Source of the DNA: Alcaligenes aquatilis
Lineage (GTDB): Bacteria; Pseudomonadota; Gammaproteobacteria; Burkholderiales; Burkholderiaceae_B
Direction: 5' to 3'
Length of the DNA: 64,000 bases
NCBI RefSeq assembly: GCF_003076515.1
Contig: NZ_CP022390.1
Coordinates: 682,001 to 746,000, forward strand
The number at the start of each line of letters is the position of its first letter. Position 1 is the stretch's first letter. Made by a program: the position numbers and the translations under genes. Positions 40,340 to 50,968 of the stretch are shown piece after piece. The notes under the pieces are model-generated. The model worked only from the letters and a program-made list of their open reading frames with translations. It did not search any database and had not been told where the DNA came from.

Positions 40340-41551
40340 TTATCGACGTTTTGGGCTTTTTGCGATCAATCCACGTGCTTGCCAGTCGGCCTGTTGCTCG
40401 GCGCTGATGCCCAACTGATTCAGGATTTCTTCGGTGTCCTGGCCCAGATGGGGAGCAAGGCGGTAAATACCGCCGGGAGTGTCACTAAGCTTGGGAACAA
40501 TGCCCGGCACTTTAAGCGGTGTGCCATCCGGCAAATTACTGTCAAGCAGCATGTCGCGGGCCTGGTAGTGGGGGTCGGTCGCAATATCGGCGATGTCATA
40601 CACGCGGCCTGCCGGAACGCCGGCCTGGTCAAGAATCTCCAGTACCTTGTCCAGCTCCAGGGCGCTGGCCCAGTGACCGATAGCGGCATCAATCACGCCT
40701 GCATGCCGTGCGCGACCATCGTTGTGAGCATAGTCGGGATTTTCTGCCATATCGGCGCGGCCAATGGCGTTCATCAAACGCTTGAAAATGCTGTCACCAT
40801 TACCGGCAATCAGGGCATATTTGCCGTCTTTGCAGACATAGGCATTGCTGGGGGTGATACCGGGCAGGCTGCTGCCGGCAGGTTCTCGTATTGCGCCAAA
40901 AGCCGAGTATTCCGGCAGCAGGCTCTCCATCATGTTGAAAACGGATTCATACAGGGCCACGTCAATATATTGACCTACACCCTGGTTTTGCTCGCGTTGG
41001 CGCAGGGCCATCATGATGCCGATGACACCGTGCAAGGCCGCCAGAGAGTCTCCAATGGAGACGCCAACCCGTACCGGTGGGCGTCCGGCTTCACCGCTAA
41101 GGTGACGCAAACCACCCATGGCTTCGCCAATCACGCCAAAACCAGGTTTGTCCTTGTAAGGGCCTGTCTGGCCGTAGCCCGACACGCGCAGCATGATCAA
41201 GCCTGGGTTGATGGCTTTCAGGGCTTCCCAACCCAACCCCCATTCTTCCAGGGCACCGGGACGGAAATTTTCGATCAGTATGTCACACTCTTTTACCAAT
41301 GCCCGGATCATGTCCTGGCACTGCGCTTGGCGCAGGTCCAAGGCCAGCGATTTTTTGTTACGTGATTGCACCTCCCACCAGACCGAGTTACCGTCATGTA
41401 GCAAACGCCATTTACGCAAGGGGTCGCCGCCTTTAGGGGATTCGACCTTGATCACGTCCGCGCCAAATTCGCCCAGGATCTTGGCAGCAAAGGGGCCGGC
41501 GATCAATTGGCCCAGTTCCAGGACCCGGATGCCGCCCAAAGGGGTAGTCAT
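40340..41551 (-). CDS. CaiB/BaiF family CoA-transferase (class III)
   Basis: 403 residues from the ATG at 41551; an ATG two codons earlier (41557) is equally possible as neither has a clear ribosome binding site. N-terminal family motif: LGGIRVLELGQLIAGPFAAK, then LGEFGADVIKVESP and LDLRQAQ. The catalytic Asp region is CDILIENFRPG followed by GYGQTGPYKDKPGF. These enzymes move CoA between carboxylic acids. Substrate unknown. It stands alone between tRNA-Leu and tig. Confidence 0.92.
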   Translation of the reverse strand: MTTPLGGIRVLELGQLIAGPFAAKILGEFGADVIKVESPKGGDPLRKWRLLHDGNSVWWEVQSRNKKSLALDLRQAQCQDMIRALVKECDILIENFRPGALEEWGLGWEALKAINPGLIMLRVSGYGQTGPYKDKPGFGVIGEAMGGLRHLSGEAGRPPVRVGVSIGDSLAALHGVIGIMMALRQREQNQGVGQYIDVALYESVFNMMESLLPEYSAFGAIREPAGSSLPGITPSNAYVCKDGKYALIAGNGDSIFKRLMNAIGRADMAENPDYAHNDGRARHAGVIDAAIGHWASALELDKVLEILDQAGVPAGRVYDIADIATDPHYQARDMLLDSNLPDGTPLKVPGIVPKLSDTPGGIYRLAPHLGQDTEEILNQLGISAEQQADWQARGLIAKSPKRR

Positions 41552-41724
41552 GTGCATATCAGTCTTGCGTAGGGAAGGTAAAGTAAGGGATCATAGTCCG
41601 GCACGGCTGTATTGTCTTGACAGGAAATTATGATTCAAAATACGTTTGTTTGGATTTACCGTGCCAGTTTCCGGTAAAATGCCGGATTACTCTTATCAAT
41701 TACTCAATTTAATATAGGTCTTCA

Positions 41725-43035
41725 ATGCAGCCCGAGGTTGAAATTCTGTCCGGCTTGGAGCGCCGAGTCGATGTGGTCGTTTCGGTGGCCGACGTAGAAA
41801 AACAAGTCCAGGCCCAGCTCAAGCGTGTGGCTCGCACGGCCAAGGTACAGGGCTTCCGTCCCGGTAAAGCGCCTTTGTCCGTTGTCGAGCGCAGCCACGG
41901 CCCTGGTATTCGTTACGACGCCATCAACGAAGAAATCGGCAAAGCCCTGGACAAAGTGATCCAGGACTCCAAATTGCGCGTAGCCGGCACTCCTAATCTG
42001 GAAGCCAAAGAAGGCGAGCCTGCTGAAGGCACGATGGCCTTTACCGCGACCTTCGAAGTTTATCCGGAAGTGGCCTTGCCCGATCTGTCCAAGCTGGAAA
42101 TCAAGCGTGCCACTACGCCTGTGACCGACGAAGACATCCAGCGCACCGTAGACGTGTTGCGCAAGCAACGCGCCAACTACGAGTCCAGCGCTGATCGCGA
42201 AGCCCAGGAAGATGATCGCATCACTCTGGACTTTGTGGGCACCATTGACGGCGTTCCTTTCGAAGGTGGTAGCGCTGAAGGTTTCCAATACCTGCAAGGT
42301 CGTGGCCGCATGCTGCCCGAGTTTGAAACTGCCGTTGCCGGCATGAAAGCAGGCGAAACCAAAACATTCCCCCTGGAATTTCCGGCCGATTACACCGGCA
42401 AGGAAGTGGCTGGCAAAACCGCTGAATTCAAGATCACCGTGACAGACGTGGCCCAGCCCGTTCTGCCCGAGCTGGATGCTGAATTTGCCAAGTCCCTGGG
42501 TCAGGCCGAAGGTGATGTAGCCGCTTTGCTGGCAGACATCCGTGCCAACATCGAGCGCGAAATCAAGGCTCGTGTGCATGCTCGCAATAAATCCGCCGTG
42601 ATGGATGCTTTGTTGTCCGCCAGCGAATTTGAGGTGCCCAAGGCTCTGGTAGACAACGATGTCCAAGGCCGTATCGCTTCGGCTCGTGCTGAGCTGAAAG
42701 ACCGTGGCGTGCCCGACGCAGACAAGATGCCTATCCCTGCCGAGGCTTTCCAGGAAGAATCCACACGCCGTGTGCGTCTGGGTCTGCTGGTCTCCGAGCT
42801 GGTCAAGGCTGCTGAACTGCAAGCCAAGCCCGAGCAGGTTCGTACCCGCATCGAAGAGTTTGCCCAGAACTATGAACAGCCCGCCCAAGTGGTGGCCTAC
42901 TACTTGTCCGATCGCCAGCGTCGCGCCGAGATTGAGGCAGTGGTACTCGAAGACAACGTCGTCGAGCACGTACTGTCCCAGGCCAAGGTGTCCGACGAGG
43001 AGGTGGCGTTCGACCAAATCATGGGAACCAACTAA
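41725..43035 (+). CDS. tig: trigger factor (ribosome-associated chaperone / PPIase)
   Basis: 436 residues. The N-terminal ribosome-binding domain contains the signature [13 protein letters not shown] (residues 44-56). The FKBP-type PPIase domain includes [19 protein letters not shown] (about 160-245). The rest is the helical C-terminal chaperone domain. It protects nascent chains at the exit tunnel. Its TAA overlaps the clpP ATG by one base, so the two are translationally coupled. Confidence 0.96.
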   Translation: MQPEVEILSGLERRVDVVVSVADVEKQVQAQLKRVARTAKVQGFRPGKAPLSVVERSHGPGIRYDAINEEIGKALDKVIQDSKLRVAGTPNLEAKEGEPAEGTMAFTATFEVYPEVALPDLSKLEIKRATTPVTDEDIQRTVDVLRKQRANYESSADREAQEDDRITLDFVGTIDGVPFEGGSAEGFQYLQGRGRMLPEFETAVAGMKAGETKTFPLEFPADYTGKEVAGKTAEFKITVTDVAQPVLPELDAEFAKSLGQAEGDVAALLADIRANIEREIKARVHARNKSAVMDALLSASEFEVPKALVDNDVQGRIASARAELKDRGVPDADKMPIPAEAFQEESTRRVRLGLLVSELVKAAELQAKPEQVRTRIEEFAQNYEQPAQVVAYYLSDRQRRAEIEAVVLEDNVVEHVLSQAKVSDEEVAFDQIMGTN

Positions 43036-43688
43036 TGTCGTCAACCTTTGTCGACTTCTACGCTTCAATGCATGGGGGGCAGTCCGTTGCCCCTACGGGT
43101 CTGGGCTACGTGCCCATCGTGATTGAGCAGTCTGGTCGTGGAGAGCGGTCTTACGACATCTACTCCCGCCTGCTGCGCGAGCGCATCATCTTTCTGGTGG
43201 GCCCGGTTCATGACAACTCGGCCAACCTGATTGTGGCCCAGCTGCTGTTTTTGGAGTCGGAAAATCCCGAGAAAGATATTTCGCTCTACATCAATTCGCC
43301 CGGTGGTTCGGTCTACGCAGGCCTGGCCATCTACGACACGATGCAGTTCGTCAAGCCGGAAGTCTCGACATTGTGTACCGGCATGGCTGCCAGCATGGGT
43401 GCTTTCTTGTTGTCTTCGGGCGTCAAGGGCAAGCGCCTTGCCTTGCCTAACTCGCGCATCATGATTCATCAGCCTTCGGGCGGTGCGCGTGGTCAGGCTT
43501 CCGATATCCAGATTCAGGCCAAGGAAATCCTGAGTCTGCGTGAACGCTTGAACAAGATTCTGGCCGAGAACTGCGGCCAGCCTGTCGAGCGTATCGAGCT
43601 CGATACCGAGCGTGATAACTTCATGGCAGCTGAAGACGCTGTGGCCTATGGCCTGATCGACAAGGTGATGAATACGCGTGACGAATAA
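43035..43688 (+). CDS. clpP: ATP-dependent Clp protease proteolytic subunit
   Basis: 217 residues. The serine protease triad is Ser in [11 protein letters not shown], His in [12 protein letters not shown] and Asp in [10 protein letters not shown]. The oxyanion loop is NSPGGSV. About 14 N-terminal residues would be a processed propeptide. It forms the tetradecameric chamber used by ClpX (next gene) and ClpA. Confidence 0.97.
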   Translation: MSSTFVDFYASMHGGQSVAPTGLGYVPIVIEQSGRGERSYDIYSRLLRERIIFLVGPVHDNSANLIVAQLLFLESENPEKDISLYINSPGGSVYAGLAIYDTMQFVKPEVSTLCTGMAASMGAFLLSSGVKGKRLALPNSRIMIHQPSGGARGQASDIQIQAKEILSLRERLNKILAENCGQPVERIELDTERDNFMAAEDAVAYGLIDKVMNTRDE

Positions 43689-43788
43689 TCATCCGTCCCA
43701 ACAGGGATCGATCTGAAGCAGTACTATGGCTGTTCGGGGGCGGGACTTGTTCCCGTCCTTTTACCATCCTGAAGTGAAATTTAAATTT

Positions 43789-45090
43789 ATGTCCGAAAAG
43801 AAATCGGCCGACGAGAAAGTTCTGCATTGCTCGTTTTGCAATAAAAGCCAGCATGAGGTCAAGAAACTGATCGCTGGACCTTCGTCGGTGTTCATCTGCG
43901 ACGAATGTATTGATCTGTGTACCGATATCATTCGTGACGAAGCTGCGGGCGCCACTCCTGATGGTGAACGTAAAGAATTGCCCACCCCCCAGGAAATCAA
44001 AGAGTTTCTGGACGGTTATGTCATTGGCCAGGAGACGCCCAAGCGCACCTTGGCCGTAGCGGTATATAACCACTACAAACGGATTCGTGGCGGCAAGGCA
44101 GGCCGTGACGATGTGGAACTGTCCAAAAGTAATATTTTGCTGATCGGGCCTACCGGTTCGGGCAAAACGCTGTTGGCTCAAACGCTGGCCCGCATGCTGG
44201 ATGTGCCTTTTGTGATGGCCGATGCGACCACCCTGACCGAAGCCGGTTACGTGGGTGAGGATGTCGAGAACATCGTTCAGAAGCTGCTGCAAAACTGCGA
44301 TTACGATGTGGAAAAAGCGCAGCGTGCCATTATTTATATCGATGAAATCGACAAGATTTCCCGCAAGTCGGATAACCCGTCGATCACCCGCGACGTATCG
44401 GGTGAGGGCGTGCAACAGGCACTGCTCAAGCTGATCGAGGGTACCGTGGCTTCGGTGCCTCCACAAGGTGGTCGCAAACACCCGAACCAGGACTTTGTAC
44501 AGGTCGACACCACCAATATCCTGTTTATCGTAGGCGGCGCCTTTGATGGCCTGGAAAAGGTGATTCGTGACCGTACAGAAAAATCCGGCATCGGTTTTTC
44601 CGCCTCGGTGAAAGCCAAATCCGAGCGTGGCGTAGGTGAGCTGTTTGCAGAGGCCGAGCCCGAGGATCTGATCAAATTCGGTCTGATTCCTGAGCTGGTA
44701 GGACGATTGCCTGTGGTCGCCACACTGGAAGAGCTGCACGAAGATGCCTTGATCCGCATTTTGACCGAGCCACGCAATGCCTTGGTCAAGCAGTTCCAGA
44801 AACTGCTGAGCATGGAAGGTGTGGAGCTGGAAGTTCAACCTGCCGCGCTACGTGCTGTGGCCCAGCGTGCCATCAAACGTCGTACAGGCGCCCGCGGCTT
44901 GCGCAGCATTGTCGAGCAAGCGCTGCTAGACACGATGTACGAGTTGCCGTCGCGCAAGGATGTCAGCAAAGTGGTGCTGACCGAGGACGCCGTTGCCGGA
45001 AAGAGTAAACCCGAATTGATTTTGGGTCGCACTTTGTCCGATAGTGAAGCCAGTGACACTGAGTCGCCCTTGAAGAACGCAGTAGCTTAG
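43789..45090 (+). CDS. clpX: ATP-dependent Clp protease ATP-binding subunit
   Basis: 433 residues from the ATG at 43789, where the zinc-binding domain begins (CSFCNKSQ...CDECIDLC, Cys14, 17, 36, 39); the frame runs open 63 bp further left without a matching family sequence. Walker A is [12 protein letters not shown], Walker B region [10 protein letters not shown], pore loop GYVGEDVE, and the RKH loop is GGRKHPNQ. It unfolds substrates for ClpP. It begins 100 bp after clpP. The ribosome binding site is weak. Confidence 0.96.
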   Translation: MSEKKSADEKVLHCSFCNKSQHEVKKLIAGPSSVFICDECIDLCTDIIRDEAAGATPDGERKELPTPQEIKEFLDGYVIGQETPKRTLAVAVYNHYKRIRGGKAGRDDVELSKSNILLIGPTGSGKTLLAQTLARMLDVPFVMADATTLTEAGYVGEDVENIVQKLLQNCDYDVEKAQRAIIYIDEIDKISRKSDNPSITRDVSGEGVQQALLKLIEGTVASVPPQGGRKHPNQDFVQVDTTNILFIVGGAFDGLEKVIRDRTEKSGIGFSASVKAKSERGVGELFAEAEPEDLIKFGLIPELVGRLPVVATLEELHEDALIRILTEPRNALVKQFQKLLSMEGVELEVQPAALRAVAQRAIKRRTGARGLRSIVEQALLDTMYELPSRKDVSKVVLTEDAVAGKSKPELILGRTLSDSEASDTESPLKNAVA

Positions 45091-45260
45091 AGATATCTCC
45101 TTGTTTGTGCTCTGTCTGGCTCTGACCGGAAGGGCACAGGCAAGACCGGGCGACAGGCGAAGGTAAAGAGAAAAGAGTGGGTGTTCATGATGGCCACCAG
45201 ACATAAAAATTTGTCTCTCTTTAACTCTGTGAAGTTCTGTTCTAATGTTCGTACGGCCTA

Positions 45261-45288
45261 CTTGAAATATCAAAATTCGCCACAATCT
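45261..45288 (+). promoter_or_regulatory. candidate heat-shock (sigma-32) promoter of lon
   Basis: CTTGAAA (45261-45267) matches the sigma-32 -35 element; 12 bp later CCACAATCT is a partial match to the CCCCATNT -10 element. lon is a classical sigma-32 gene. Weak on its own. Confidence 0.4.
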
Positions 45289-45312
45289 GAGCTACAACAG
45301 GTTAAACCGTGA

Positions 45313-45336
45313 AAGGGAAGCCCAGGCTTCCCTTTT
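45313..45336 (+). terminator. terminator-like hairpin between clpX and lon
   Basis: Stem AAGGGAAG with CTTCCCTT (45313-45334) followed by TT. It lies only about 30 bp before the lon start, so either it ends clpX transcripts or it sits in the lon leader. Confidence 0.5.
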
Positions 45337-45365
45337 GCGTCTAAGGACATTTATAGGAAATGACT

Positions 45366-47831
45366 ATGTCTGCGAGCCAGATTCTTTCTACGGAACCTAT
45401 TGAGCTGCCGCTGCTTCCCTTGCGCGATGTAGTGGTGTTCCCTCACATGGTGATTCCGCTTTTTGTTGGTCGGCCTCGCTCGATAAAAGCCCTTGAGCTG
45501 GCGATGGAGTCCGGCAATAACATTATGTTGGTGGCGCAAAAGTCCGCAGGCAAGGACGATCCCGCTCCTGAGGATCTCTACGAAATTGCGTGTGCGGCCA
45601 GTATTTTGCAAATGCTCAAGTTGCCTGATGGCACCGTAAAAGTGCTGGTAGAGGGCTTGCAACGCGCTCGTATCACCCAGGTTCAGGATGCTGACACCCA
45701 CTTTATGGCCTCGGTGGTTGAAGTGCCTGGCGATGCCGGTGATGCGGCTGAAACCGAAGCCTTGCGCCGCGCTGTGCTGGGTCAGTTCGAACAGTACGTC
45801 AAACTGAATAAAAAGATCCCTCAGGAAATTCTGACTTCCCTGACCGGGATTGATGATGCTGGCCGGCTGGCCGATACCATTGCTGCTCACTTGCCGTTGA
45901 AGCTGGAGCAAAAGCAGGGCATGCTGGAAACGCCCAAGGCCATGGAGCGTCTGGAAGGCTTGCTGTCGCAATTGGAAGGTGAAATCGACATTTTGCAGGT
46001 CGAAAAACGCATTCGCGGCCGTGTGAAAAAGCAGATGGAAAAGAGCCAGCGCGACTACTACCTGAACGAGCAGGTCAAGGCGATTCAGAAAGAGTTGGGC
46101 GAAGGCGAGGACGGTGCCGATGTCGAGGAACTGGAAAAGCGCATCGAGCAGGCTCAGCTAAGCAAAGAAGCGCTCAAGAAAGCTGAAGCTGAAATGAAGA
46201 AGCTCAAGCTGATGTCGCCCATGTCAGCTGAAGCCACGGTGGTGCGCAACTACATTGAAACGCTGGTTGGTCTGCCTTGGCGCAAAAAGAGCCGTATCAA
46301 TAATTCCTTGAGCAATGCTCAGGAAGTATTGGATGCGGACCATTTTGGTCTGGAGAAAGTCAAAGAGCGGATTGTTGAGTACCTGGCAGTTCAGCAACGT
46401 GTGGACAAATTGAAGGCTCCGATCCTGTGTTTGGTTGGCCCTCCAGGCGTCGGTAAAACTTCGCTGGGTCAGTCCATTGCCAAGGCAACGAACCGCAAGT
46501 TCATTCGCATGGCTTTGGGTGGCGTACGTGACGAGGCCGAGATCCGTGGTCACCGTCGTACCTATATTGGCTCTATGCCCGGCAAGGTTGTTCAGAACAT
46601 GAGCAAGGTGGGTGTACGTAATCCGCTGTTCTTGCTGGACGAGATCGATAAGATGGGCGCGGATTTCCGTGGCGATCCTTCCTCGGCATTGCTGGAAGTT
46701 CTGGACCCTGAACAAAACCACACCTTCCAGGATCACTACCTGGAAGTGGACTACGACTTGTCCGACGTGATGTTCGTGGCAACCAGTAACACCCTGAATA
46801 TTCCACCGGCCTTGCTGGATCGTATGGAAGTGATTCGTCTGTCTGGCTACACCGAAGACGAAAAAGTACGCATTGCTTTTGATTACCTCTTGCCCAAGCT
46901 GATGAAGAACAACGGTGTGCGTGCTGGTGAGCTGGAAGTCACCGAAGATGCTGTACGCGACATCGTGCGTTACTACACGCGTGAGGCGGGTGTACGCTCG
47001 CTGGAGCGTGAAATCAGCAAGATCTGCCGCAAGGTGGTTCGCAAGCTGCTGGTGGCCAATCCACAGGCTGGTACGCGTGCTGCCCGTAACAAGGCCCTGA
47101 CACAGGAAACTCTGGTGGTCAATTCGGAGAACCTGAACGAGTACCTGGGTGTGCGTCGCTACTCCTTCGGCCTGGCCGAGAAGGAGAACAAGATTGGACA
47201 GGTGACCGGCCTGGCATGGACCGAGGTGGGTGGCGATCTGCTGACCATTGAAGTGGCCGATATGCCCGGTAAAGGCAATGTGTTACGCACCGGTTCGATT
47301 GGCGATGTGATGAAAGAGTCCGTTGAGGCGGCCCGCACAGTGGTGCGTTCGCGTGCCCAGAAATGGGGCATCCCCAACACGGTGTTCGAGAAGCGCGACC
47401 TGCATGTGCACTTTCCTGAAGGCGCTACGCCCAAGGATGGTCCATCGGCTGGTATCGCCATCACCACGGCTATTGTGTCCAGTCTGACGGGTATTCCGGT
47501 TCGCTCTGATGTGGCCATGACGGGTGAAATCACCTTGCGCGGCGAAGTTTTGCCTATTGGCGGCTTGAAAGAGAAGCTGTTGGCAGCGCAGCGCGGTGGC
47601 ATCAAAACGGTGATGATCCCGGAGGAAAACGTCAAAGACTTGGCCGACATTCCAGATAACGTGAAGAACACGCTGGAGATCATTCCAGTGCGTTGGATTG
47701 ATCGTGTATTGGAAGTGGCCCTGCAAGACGCCGTCACGCCTCTGAGCGACGAAGAGGTGGCTCGCCTGGCTGCTGAGGCTTTGGCCGCCACTCGTGCCGC
47801 AGGCACGGGCTCGGAGTCCTTCAAGCACTAA
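45366..47831 (+). CDS. lon: ATP-dependent protease La
   Basis: 821 residues from the ATG at 45366, since TAGGAA (45354-45359) gives a proper 6-nt spacing there and none for the ATG at 45360. The N-terminal LON substrate domain begins [23 protein letters not shown]. Walker A is [12 protein letters not shown] and Walker [10 protein letters not shown]. The protease domain has the Ser-Lys dyad in [13 protein letters not shown] and [14 protein letters not shown]. It degrades misfolded and regulatory proteins. It ends the tig-clpP-clpX-lon cluster. Confidence 0.97.
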   Translation: MSASQILSTEPIELPLLPLRDVVVFPHMVIPLFVGRPRSIKALELAMESGNNIMLVAQKSAGKDDPAPEDLYEIACAASILQMLKLPDGTVKVLVEGLQRARITQVQDADTHFMASVVEVPGDAGDAAETEALRRAVLGQFEQYVKLNKKIPQEILTSLTGIDDAGRLADTIAAHLPLKLEQKQGMLETPKAMERLEGLLSQLEGEIDILQVEKRIRGRVKKQMEKSQRDYYLNEQVKAIQKELGEGEDGADVEELEKRIEQAQLSKEALKKAEAEMKKLKLMSPMSAEATVVRNYIETLVGLPWRKKSRINNSLSNAQEVLDADHFGLEKVKERIVEYLAVQQRVDKLKAPILCLVGPPGVGKTSLGQSIAKATNRKFIRMALGGVRDEAEIRGHRRTYIGSMPGKVVQNMSKVGVRNPLFLLDEIDKMGADFRGDPSSALLEVLDPEQNHTFQDHYLEVDYDLSDVMFVATSNTLNIPPALLDRMEVIRLSGYTEDEKVRIAFDYLLPKLMKNNGVRAGELEVTEDAVRDIVRYYTREAGVRSLEREISKICRKVVRKLLVANPQAGTRAARNKALTQETLVVNSENLNEYLGVRRYSFGLAEKENKIGQVTGLAWTEVGGDLLTIEVADMPGKGNVLRTGSIGDVMKESVEAARTVVRSRAQKWGIPNTVFEKRDLHVHFPEGATPKDGPSAGIAITTAIVSSLTGIPVRSDVAMTGEITLRGEVLPIGGLKEKLLAAQRGGIKTVMIPEENVKDLADIPDNVKNTLEIIPVRWIDRVLEVALQDAVTPLSDEEVARLAAEALAATRAAGTGSESFKH

Positions 47832-47860
47832 GCATCAGCAGTAGTAAGCAAGCAGTGAAA

Positions 47861-47898
47861 CAGGCTACCTTGAACCCAAGGTAGCCTGTTTGCATTTT
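47861..47898 (+). terminator. intrinsic terminator after lon
   Basis: A 12-bp perfect stem CAGGCTACCTTG / CAAGGTAGCCTG with loop AACC, then TTTGCATTTT. It starts 30 bp after the lon stop. Confidence 0.85.
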
Positions 47899-48026
47899 GG
47901 TCAGACTGATCGTGGCTTTGAGGTTAGCCATGTTGACAGCAGTGGGAGCCAGATCTTTGGGCAATGATATGAGGAAGGTGAGGGTCGCAAGCTTGCGCGA
48001 GAGGTTTACGGCTGCTCAACTCTTGC

Positions 48027-48061
48027 TGTAGGCATGTAGGCATGTAGGCATGTGGGGGGGG
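48027..48061. repeat. 3.25 copies of 8-bp tandem repeat TGTAGGCA, then a G8 tract
   Basis: Three perfect TGTAGGCA units (48027-48050) plus TG, followed within 3 nt by eight G (48054-48061). It lies in the gap between lon and lexA (47832-48282), which otherwise holds no gene. See the similar array at 58799. Confidence 0.9.
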
Positions 48062-48186
48062 CAGGTATGGCTGCCCCCACGATTGCAGCCATGACTGCAA
48101 CTGCAGACATACCGTGATGGCCATAGTCAAAGCGCTTGTCGCCGTTAATCTGCTCAAACTTGTATAGCGGCATGCACTTTGACCAG

Positions 48187-48227
48187 TAAAAAAACCCCAT
48201 GCACCAAACGGTATATGGGGTTTTTCT
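48187..48227 (-). terminator. bidirectional terminator downstream of lexA
   Basis: Stem AAAACCCCAT with ATGGGGTTTT, flanked by further A and T runs, so it works in both directions. It lies about 60 bp beyond the lexA stop on the minus strand. Confidence 0.8.
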
Positions 48228-48282
48228 CTTATCAGGTGCACCAAGCTCATAAAACAGGCCTGATAGCCTAGAGAGACAAGGT

Positions 48283-48942
48283 TTAATGCAGCGGGCTGGT
48301 ACGAATCAGGCCTACAGCAATACCTTCCAGGGACAGAGAGTCCGGGTCGGTAACAATGATGGGTTCAAAGTCCGCGTTCTCAGGTAAAAGGATGACCTGA
48401 TTGCTGGAGCGCGACAGGCGCTTGACGGTGACATCATCACCAATGCGGACCACCACGATCTGCCCATTACGCGCTTCGCTAGCTTTTTTGACGGCCAGCA
48501 GATCGCCGTCAAAAATTCCGGCGTCTTTCATGCTCAGGCCGCGCACACGTAGCAGGTAATCAGGCGTTTGGGTGAACAGGGTAGGGGCAACACCAATTTC
48601 GCGCTCGATATGCTCAGTAGCCAGAATAGGGCTACCGGCAGCAACGCGGCCAATAATGGGCAGTAAGAGGGCGTCAGTCAGATTGGCCAATGGGCTGCTA
48701 TTGGGCGCAGCATGGTCGCGTGTATCCGTGCCAAGCAGGCGTATGCCGCGCGAGGCACCGGCGGTTAGCTCGATCGCGCCTTTGCGGGCCAGAGCTTTCA
48801 AATGATCTTCGGCCGCATTGGCGGATTTGAAACCCAGCACTTGAGCAATTTCTGCGCGAGTGGGGGGGAAACCCGTCCGTTCGATTTCAGAACGGATAAT
48901 GTCCAGCACTTGTTGCTGGCGTGCAGTGAGCTTGGCGGTCAT
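48283..48942 (-). CDS. lexA: LexA repressor of the SOS response
   Basis: 219 residues. The winged-helix DNA-binding domain is [20 protein letters not shown]...[15 protein letters not shown]. The self-cleavage site is Ala102-Gly103 in GRVAAGSPI. The catalytic dyad is Ser137 ([10 protein letters not shown]) and Lys174 (DDVTVKRL). RecA filaments trigger cleavage and derepression of SOS genes. An SOS box lies 12 bp upstream of the start, so it is autoregulated. Confidence 0.97.
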   Translation of the reverse strand: MTAKLTARQQQVLDIIRSEIERTGFPPTRAEIAQVLGFKSANAAEDHLKALARKGAIELTAGASRGIRLLGTDTRDHAAPNSSPLANLTDALLLPIIGRVAAGSPILATEHIEREIGVAPTLFTQTPDYLLRVRGLSMKDAGIFDGDLLAVKKASEARNGQIVVVRIGDDVTVKRLSRSSNQVILLPENADFEPIIVTDPDSLSLEGIAVGLIRTSPLH

Positions 48943-48953
48943 AGTATTGTCTG

Positions 48954-48969
48954 CTGAATATATATACAG
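48954..48969 (-). promoter_or_regulatory. LexA (SOS) box of lexA
   Basis: CTG-N10-CAG with an all A/T spacer, set in TGCTGAATATATATACAGTA. It matches the beta/gammaproteobacterial SOS consensus and lies immediately upstream of lexA. Confidence 0.93.
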
Positions 48970-49049
48970 TAAAGATTGTGCGTTACAGTTGCCGTTTTTG
49001 CAAGCTTTGGGGACCTTAAAGGCTTAATTTTCGACCCTTCGAGGTCTGT

Positions 49050-49610
49050 TCAGGCAGATGGAGACCAGTCTTTGCGATCCTGCGTGTACAGCACGTGAGG
49101 GACAAGCTGGTGGCCCACAGGTACGCCAGGATGAGCAAAGGTGCCGGCTTGTTTTGTCATGCCCAGGCGTTGCATGACGGTTTGCGAAGGCCGGTTCAAC
49201 TGAGCGGTGTACGCCACAATTTGCTCCAGGTCCAGTTCGTTAAAGGCAAAATCCATGCAGGCTCGGGCGGCTTCGGTGGCGTAGCCTTTGCCCCAGTATT
49301 CAGGCAGAAGACGCCAGAGCAGTTCTACGCAAGGCTGAAAGTAGAGCTCAGCAGTTGGGCGGTTCAAGCCGACCATACCGATGAAGGCCCCTTTTTCCTT
49401 CAGCTCCACAGCCCAGGGCCCCCAGCCATGTTCTTCGATCAGGCTTTGGCTGCGGTGGGCGATAGCATCGCTTTGTTCGCGGTCCAGGGTGGCCGGATAA
49501 AAGCGCAGCGCGTGGGGGTCGCTATTTAATCGGTAAAAGGGCTCGAGGTCGGTCGGTTTCCAGGGGCGCAGGATCAGGCGTTCGGTGTGCAGGGAAATAG
49601 CGTCTGTCAT
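49050..49610 (-). CDS. GNAT-family N-acetyltransferase (RimJ/RimL type)
   Basis: 186 residues from the ATG at 49610 (GGAG six nt upstream); an in-frame ATG 27 bp earlier lacks this. The RimJ/L pattern is TERLILRPWKPTDLEPFYRL at the N-terminus, with the acetyl-CoA loop region LLPEYWGKGYATEAARACMDFAF and NRPSQTVMQRLGMTK. It transfers acetyl from CoA to an amine or protein N-terminus. Substrate unknown. It follows the aminotransferase gene in the order lexA-GNAT-aminotransferase read leftward. Confidence 0.9.
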   Translation of the reverse strand: MTDAISLHTERLILRPWKPTDLEPFYRLNSDPHALRFYPATLDREQSDAIAHRSQSLIEEHGWGPWAVELKEKGAFIGMVGLNRPTAELYFQPCVELLWRLLPEYWGKGYATEAARACMDFAFNELDLEQIVAYTAQLNRPSQTVMQRLGMTKQAGTFAHPGVPVGHQLVPHVLYTQDRKDWSPSA

Positions 49611-49634
49611 GGGGTACTCCAAGGTCCGCAACGA

Positions 49635-49660
49635 CAACGCCCTTCCGAAGAAGGGCGTTG
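49635..49660 (-). terminator. perfect hairpin between aminotransferase and GNAT genes
   Basis: An 11-bp stem CAACGCCCTTC / GAAGGGCGTTG with tetraloop CGAA lies just past the aminotransferase stop. No T-run follows on the minus strand, so it may stabilise mRNA rather than terminate. It is only 25 bp upstream of the GNAT start. Confidence 0.45.
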
Positions 49661-49681
49661 GAGGCGGTAAGGACGGCCAGC

Positions 49682-50884
49682 TTATTTCAGGACTTGAGCG
49701 ATGGCTTTGGCCACGACATCAATGTTCTGGCTGTTGAGCGCAGCAACGCAGATACGGCCACTGCTGACGGCGTAAATGCCGTGTTCCTGGCGCAGGCGTT
49801 CTACTTGCTCGGCCGTCAGGCCGGAGTAGGAGAACATACCGCGCTGTTGCAGTACGAAGTCAAAGTTCTGGGTGGCACCATGTTCTTTCAGCTTGGCAAC
49901 CAGTTGTGCACGCATGTCACGGATGCGATCACGCATGCCAGCCAGTTCGGTAGCCCAAGTCTGGAACAGCTCGGGTGAGCTCAGGACAGTGGCTACAACC
50001 TTGCCGCCGTGTGTTGGCGGGTTGGAATAGTTGGTGCGAATCACGCGCTTGACCTGGCTCAGCACGCGGGACGTTTCGTCCTTGCTGGACGTGACCAGTG
50101 TCAGGGCGCCTACGCGTTCGCCGTATAGCGAGAAGGATTTGGAGAAAGAAGAGCTGATGAACATGGACAGGCCCAGCTTGGCAAACAGGCGTACCACGCT
50201 GGCGTCTTCCTCCAGACCGGCACCAAAGCCTTGATAGGCGATGTCCAGGAAAGGAACCAGTTGACGCTCTTTGATCAGTTTGGCGATCTGGGCCCATTGT
50301 TCCATGCTGGGGTCCACGCCGGTGGGGTTGTGGCAGCACGCGTGCAAGACCACGATGGACTGGGCAGGCATGGCACGCAACGAAGCGATCATGCCCTCAA
50401 AGTTCAGGCCATGAGTGGTGGCATCGTAGTACGCGTAGGTGTTGACCTTGAAGCCGGCGCGCTCGAACAGAGCACGGTGGTTTTCCCAGCTTGGATCGCT
50501 GATGTAAACCTCGGACTGTGGCAGCAGTTGGTGCAGAAAGTCAGCACCGATTTTCAGTGCGCCGGTACCGCCCAGGGATTGCACCGTCAAGGCACGGCCT
50601 TCGGCAATAACGGGGGAGTCGGCGCCTAGCAACAGGGTTTGAGCACCCAGGTTGTAGGTATTGATACCTTCGATAGGCAGGTAGCTGCGTGCAGCGGCCT
50701 TGCTCATCAAGGCGTCTTCAGCTTGTTGAACAGCCTGCAAAATCGGGATACGCCCTTGATCGTCGTAATAAACACCGACTCCCAAATTAACTTTGCCGTT
50801 GCGTTCGTCGGCATTGTATTGTTCATTCAAACCCAAAATAGGGTCGCGTGGAGCCAGTTCGACGGTTTCGAAGAGCGATGTCAT
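49682..50884 (-). CDS. tyrB: aromatic/aspartate amino acid aminotransferase (class I, TyrB-like)
   Basis: 400 residues. The PLP lysine is in SSSFSKSFSLYGERVGAL. Other class I-alpha features are APRDPILGLNEQYNAD at the N-terminus, LHACCHNPTGVDPS and RGMFSYSGLT (substrate-binding region). It transfers amino groups between aromatic amino acids or aspartate and 2-oxoglutarate. AspC and TyrB cannot be separated with certainty by eye. It is divergent from uvrB. Confidence 0.88.
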   Translation of the reverse strand: MTSLFETVELAPRDPILGLNEQYNADERNGKVNLGVGVYYDDQGRIPILQAVQQAEDALMSKAAARSYLPIEGINTYNLGAQTLLLGADSPVIAEGRALTVQSLGGTGALKIGADFLHQLLPQSEVYISDPSWENHRALFERAGFKVNTYAYYDATTHGLNFEGMIASLRAMPAQSIVVLHACCHNPTGVDPSMEQWAQIAKLIKERQLVPFLDIAYQGFGAGLEEDASVVRLFAKLGLSMFISSSFSKSFSLYGERVGALTLVTSSKDETSRVLSQVKRVIRTNYSNPPTHGGKVVATVLSSPELFQTWATELAGMRDRIRDMRAQLVAKLKEHGATQNFDFVLQQRGMFSYSGLTAEQVERLRQEHGIYAVSSGRICVAALNSQNIDVVAKAIAQVLK

Positions 50885-50968
50885 GATGATATGGGGGCGT
50901 TAGCGCAGAAAGGTAGAAAAACAAAGCATTAGTGTGATAATACGGGCTTACCCTAAAGTGTGTCTAGC

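Noticed and set aside
41722..43068. 448-codon open frame antisense to tig
   Set aside because: It shadows tig exactly and has low-complexity His/Leu/Gly composition without a domain or ribosome binding site.
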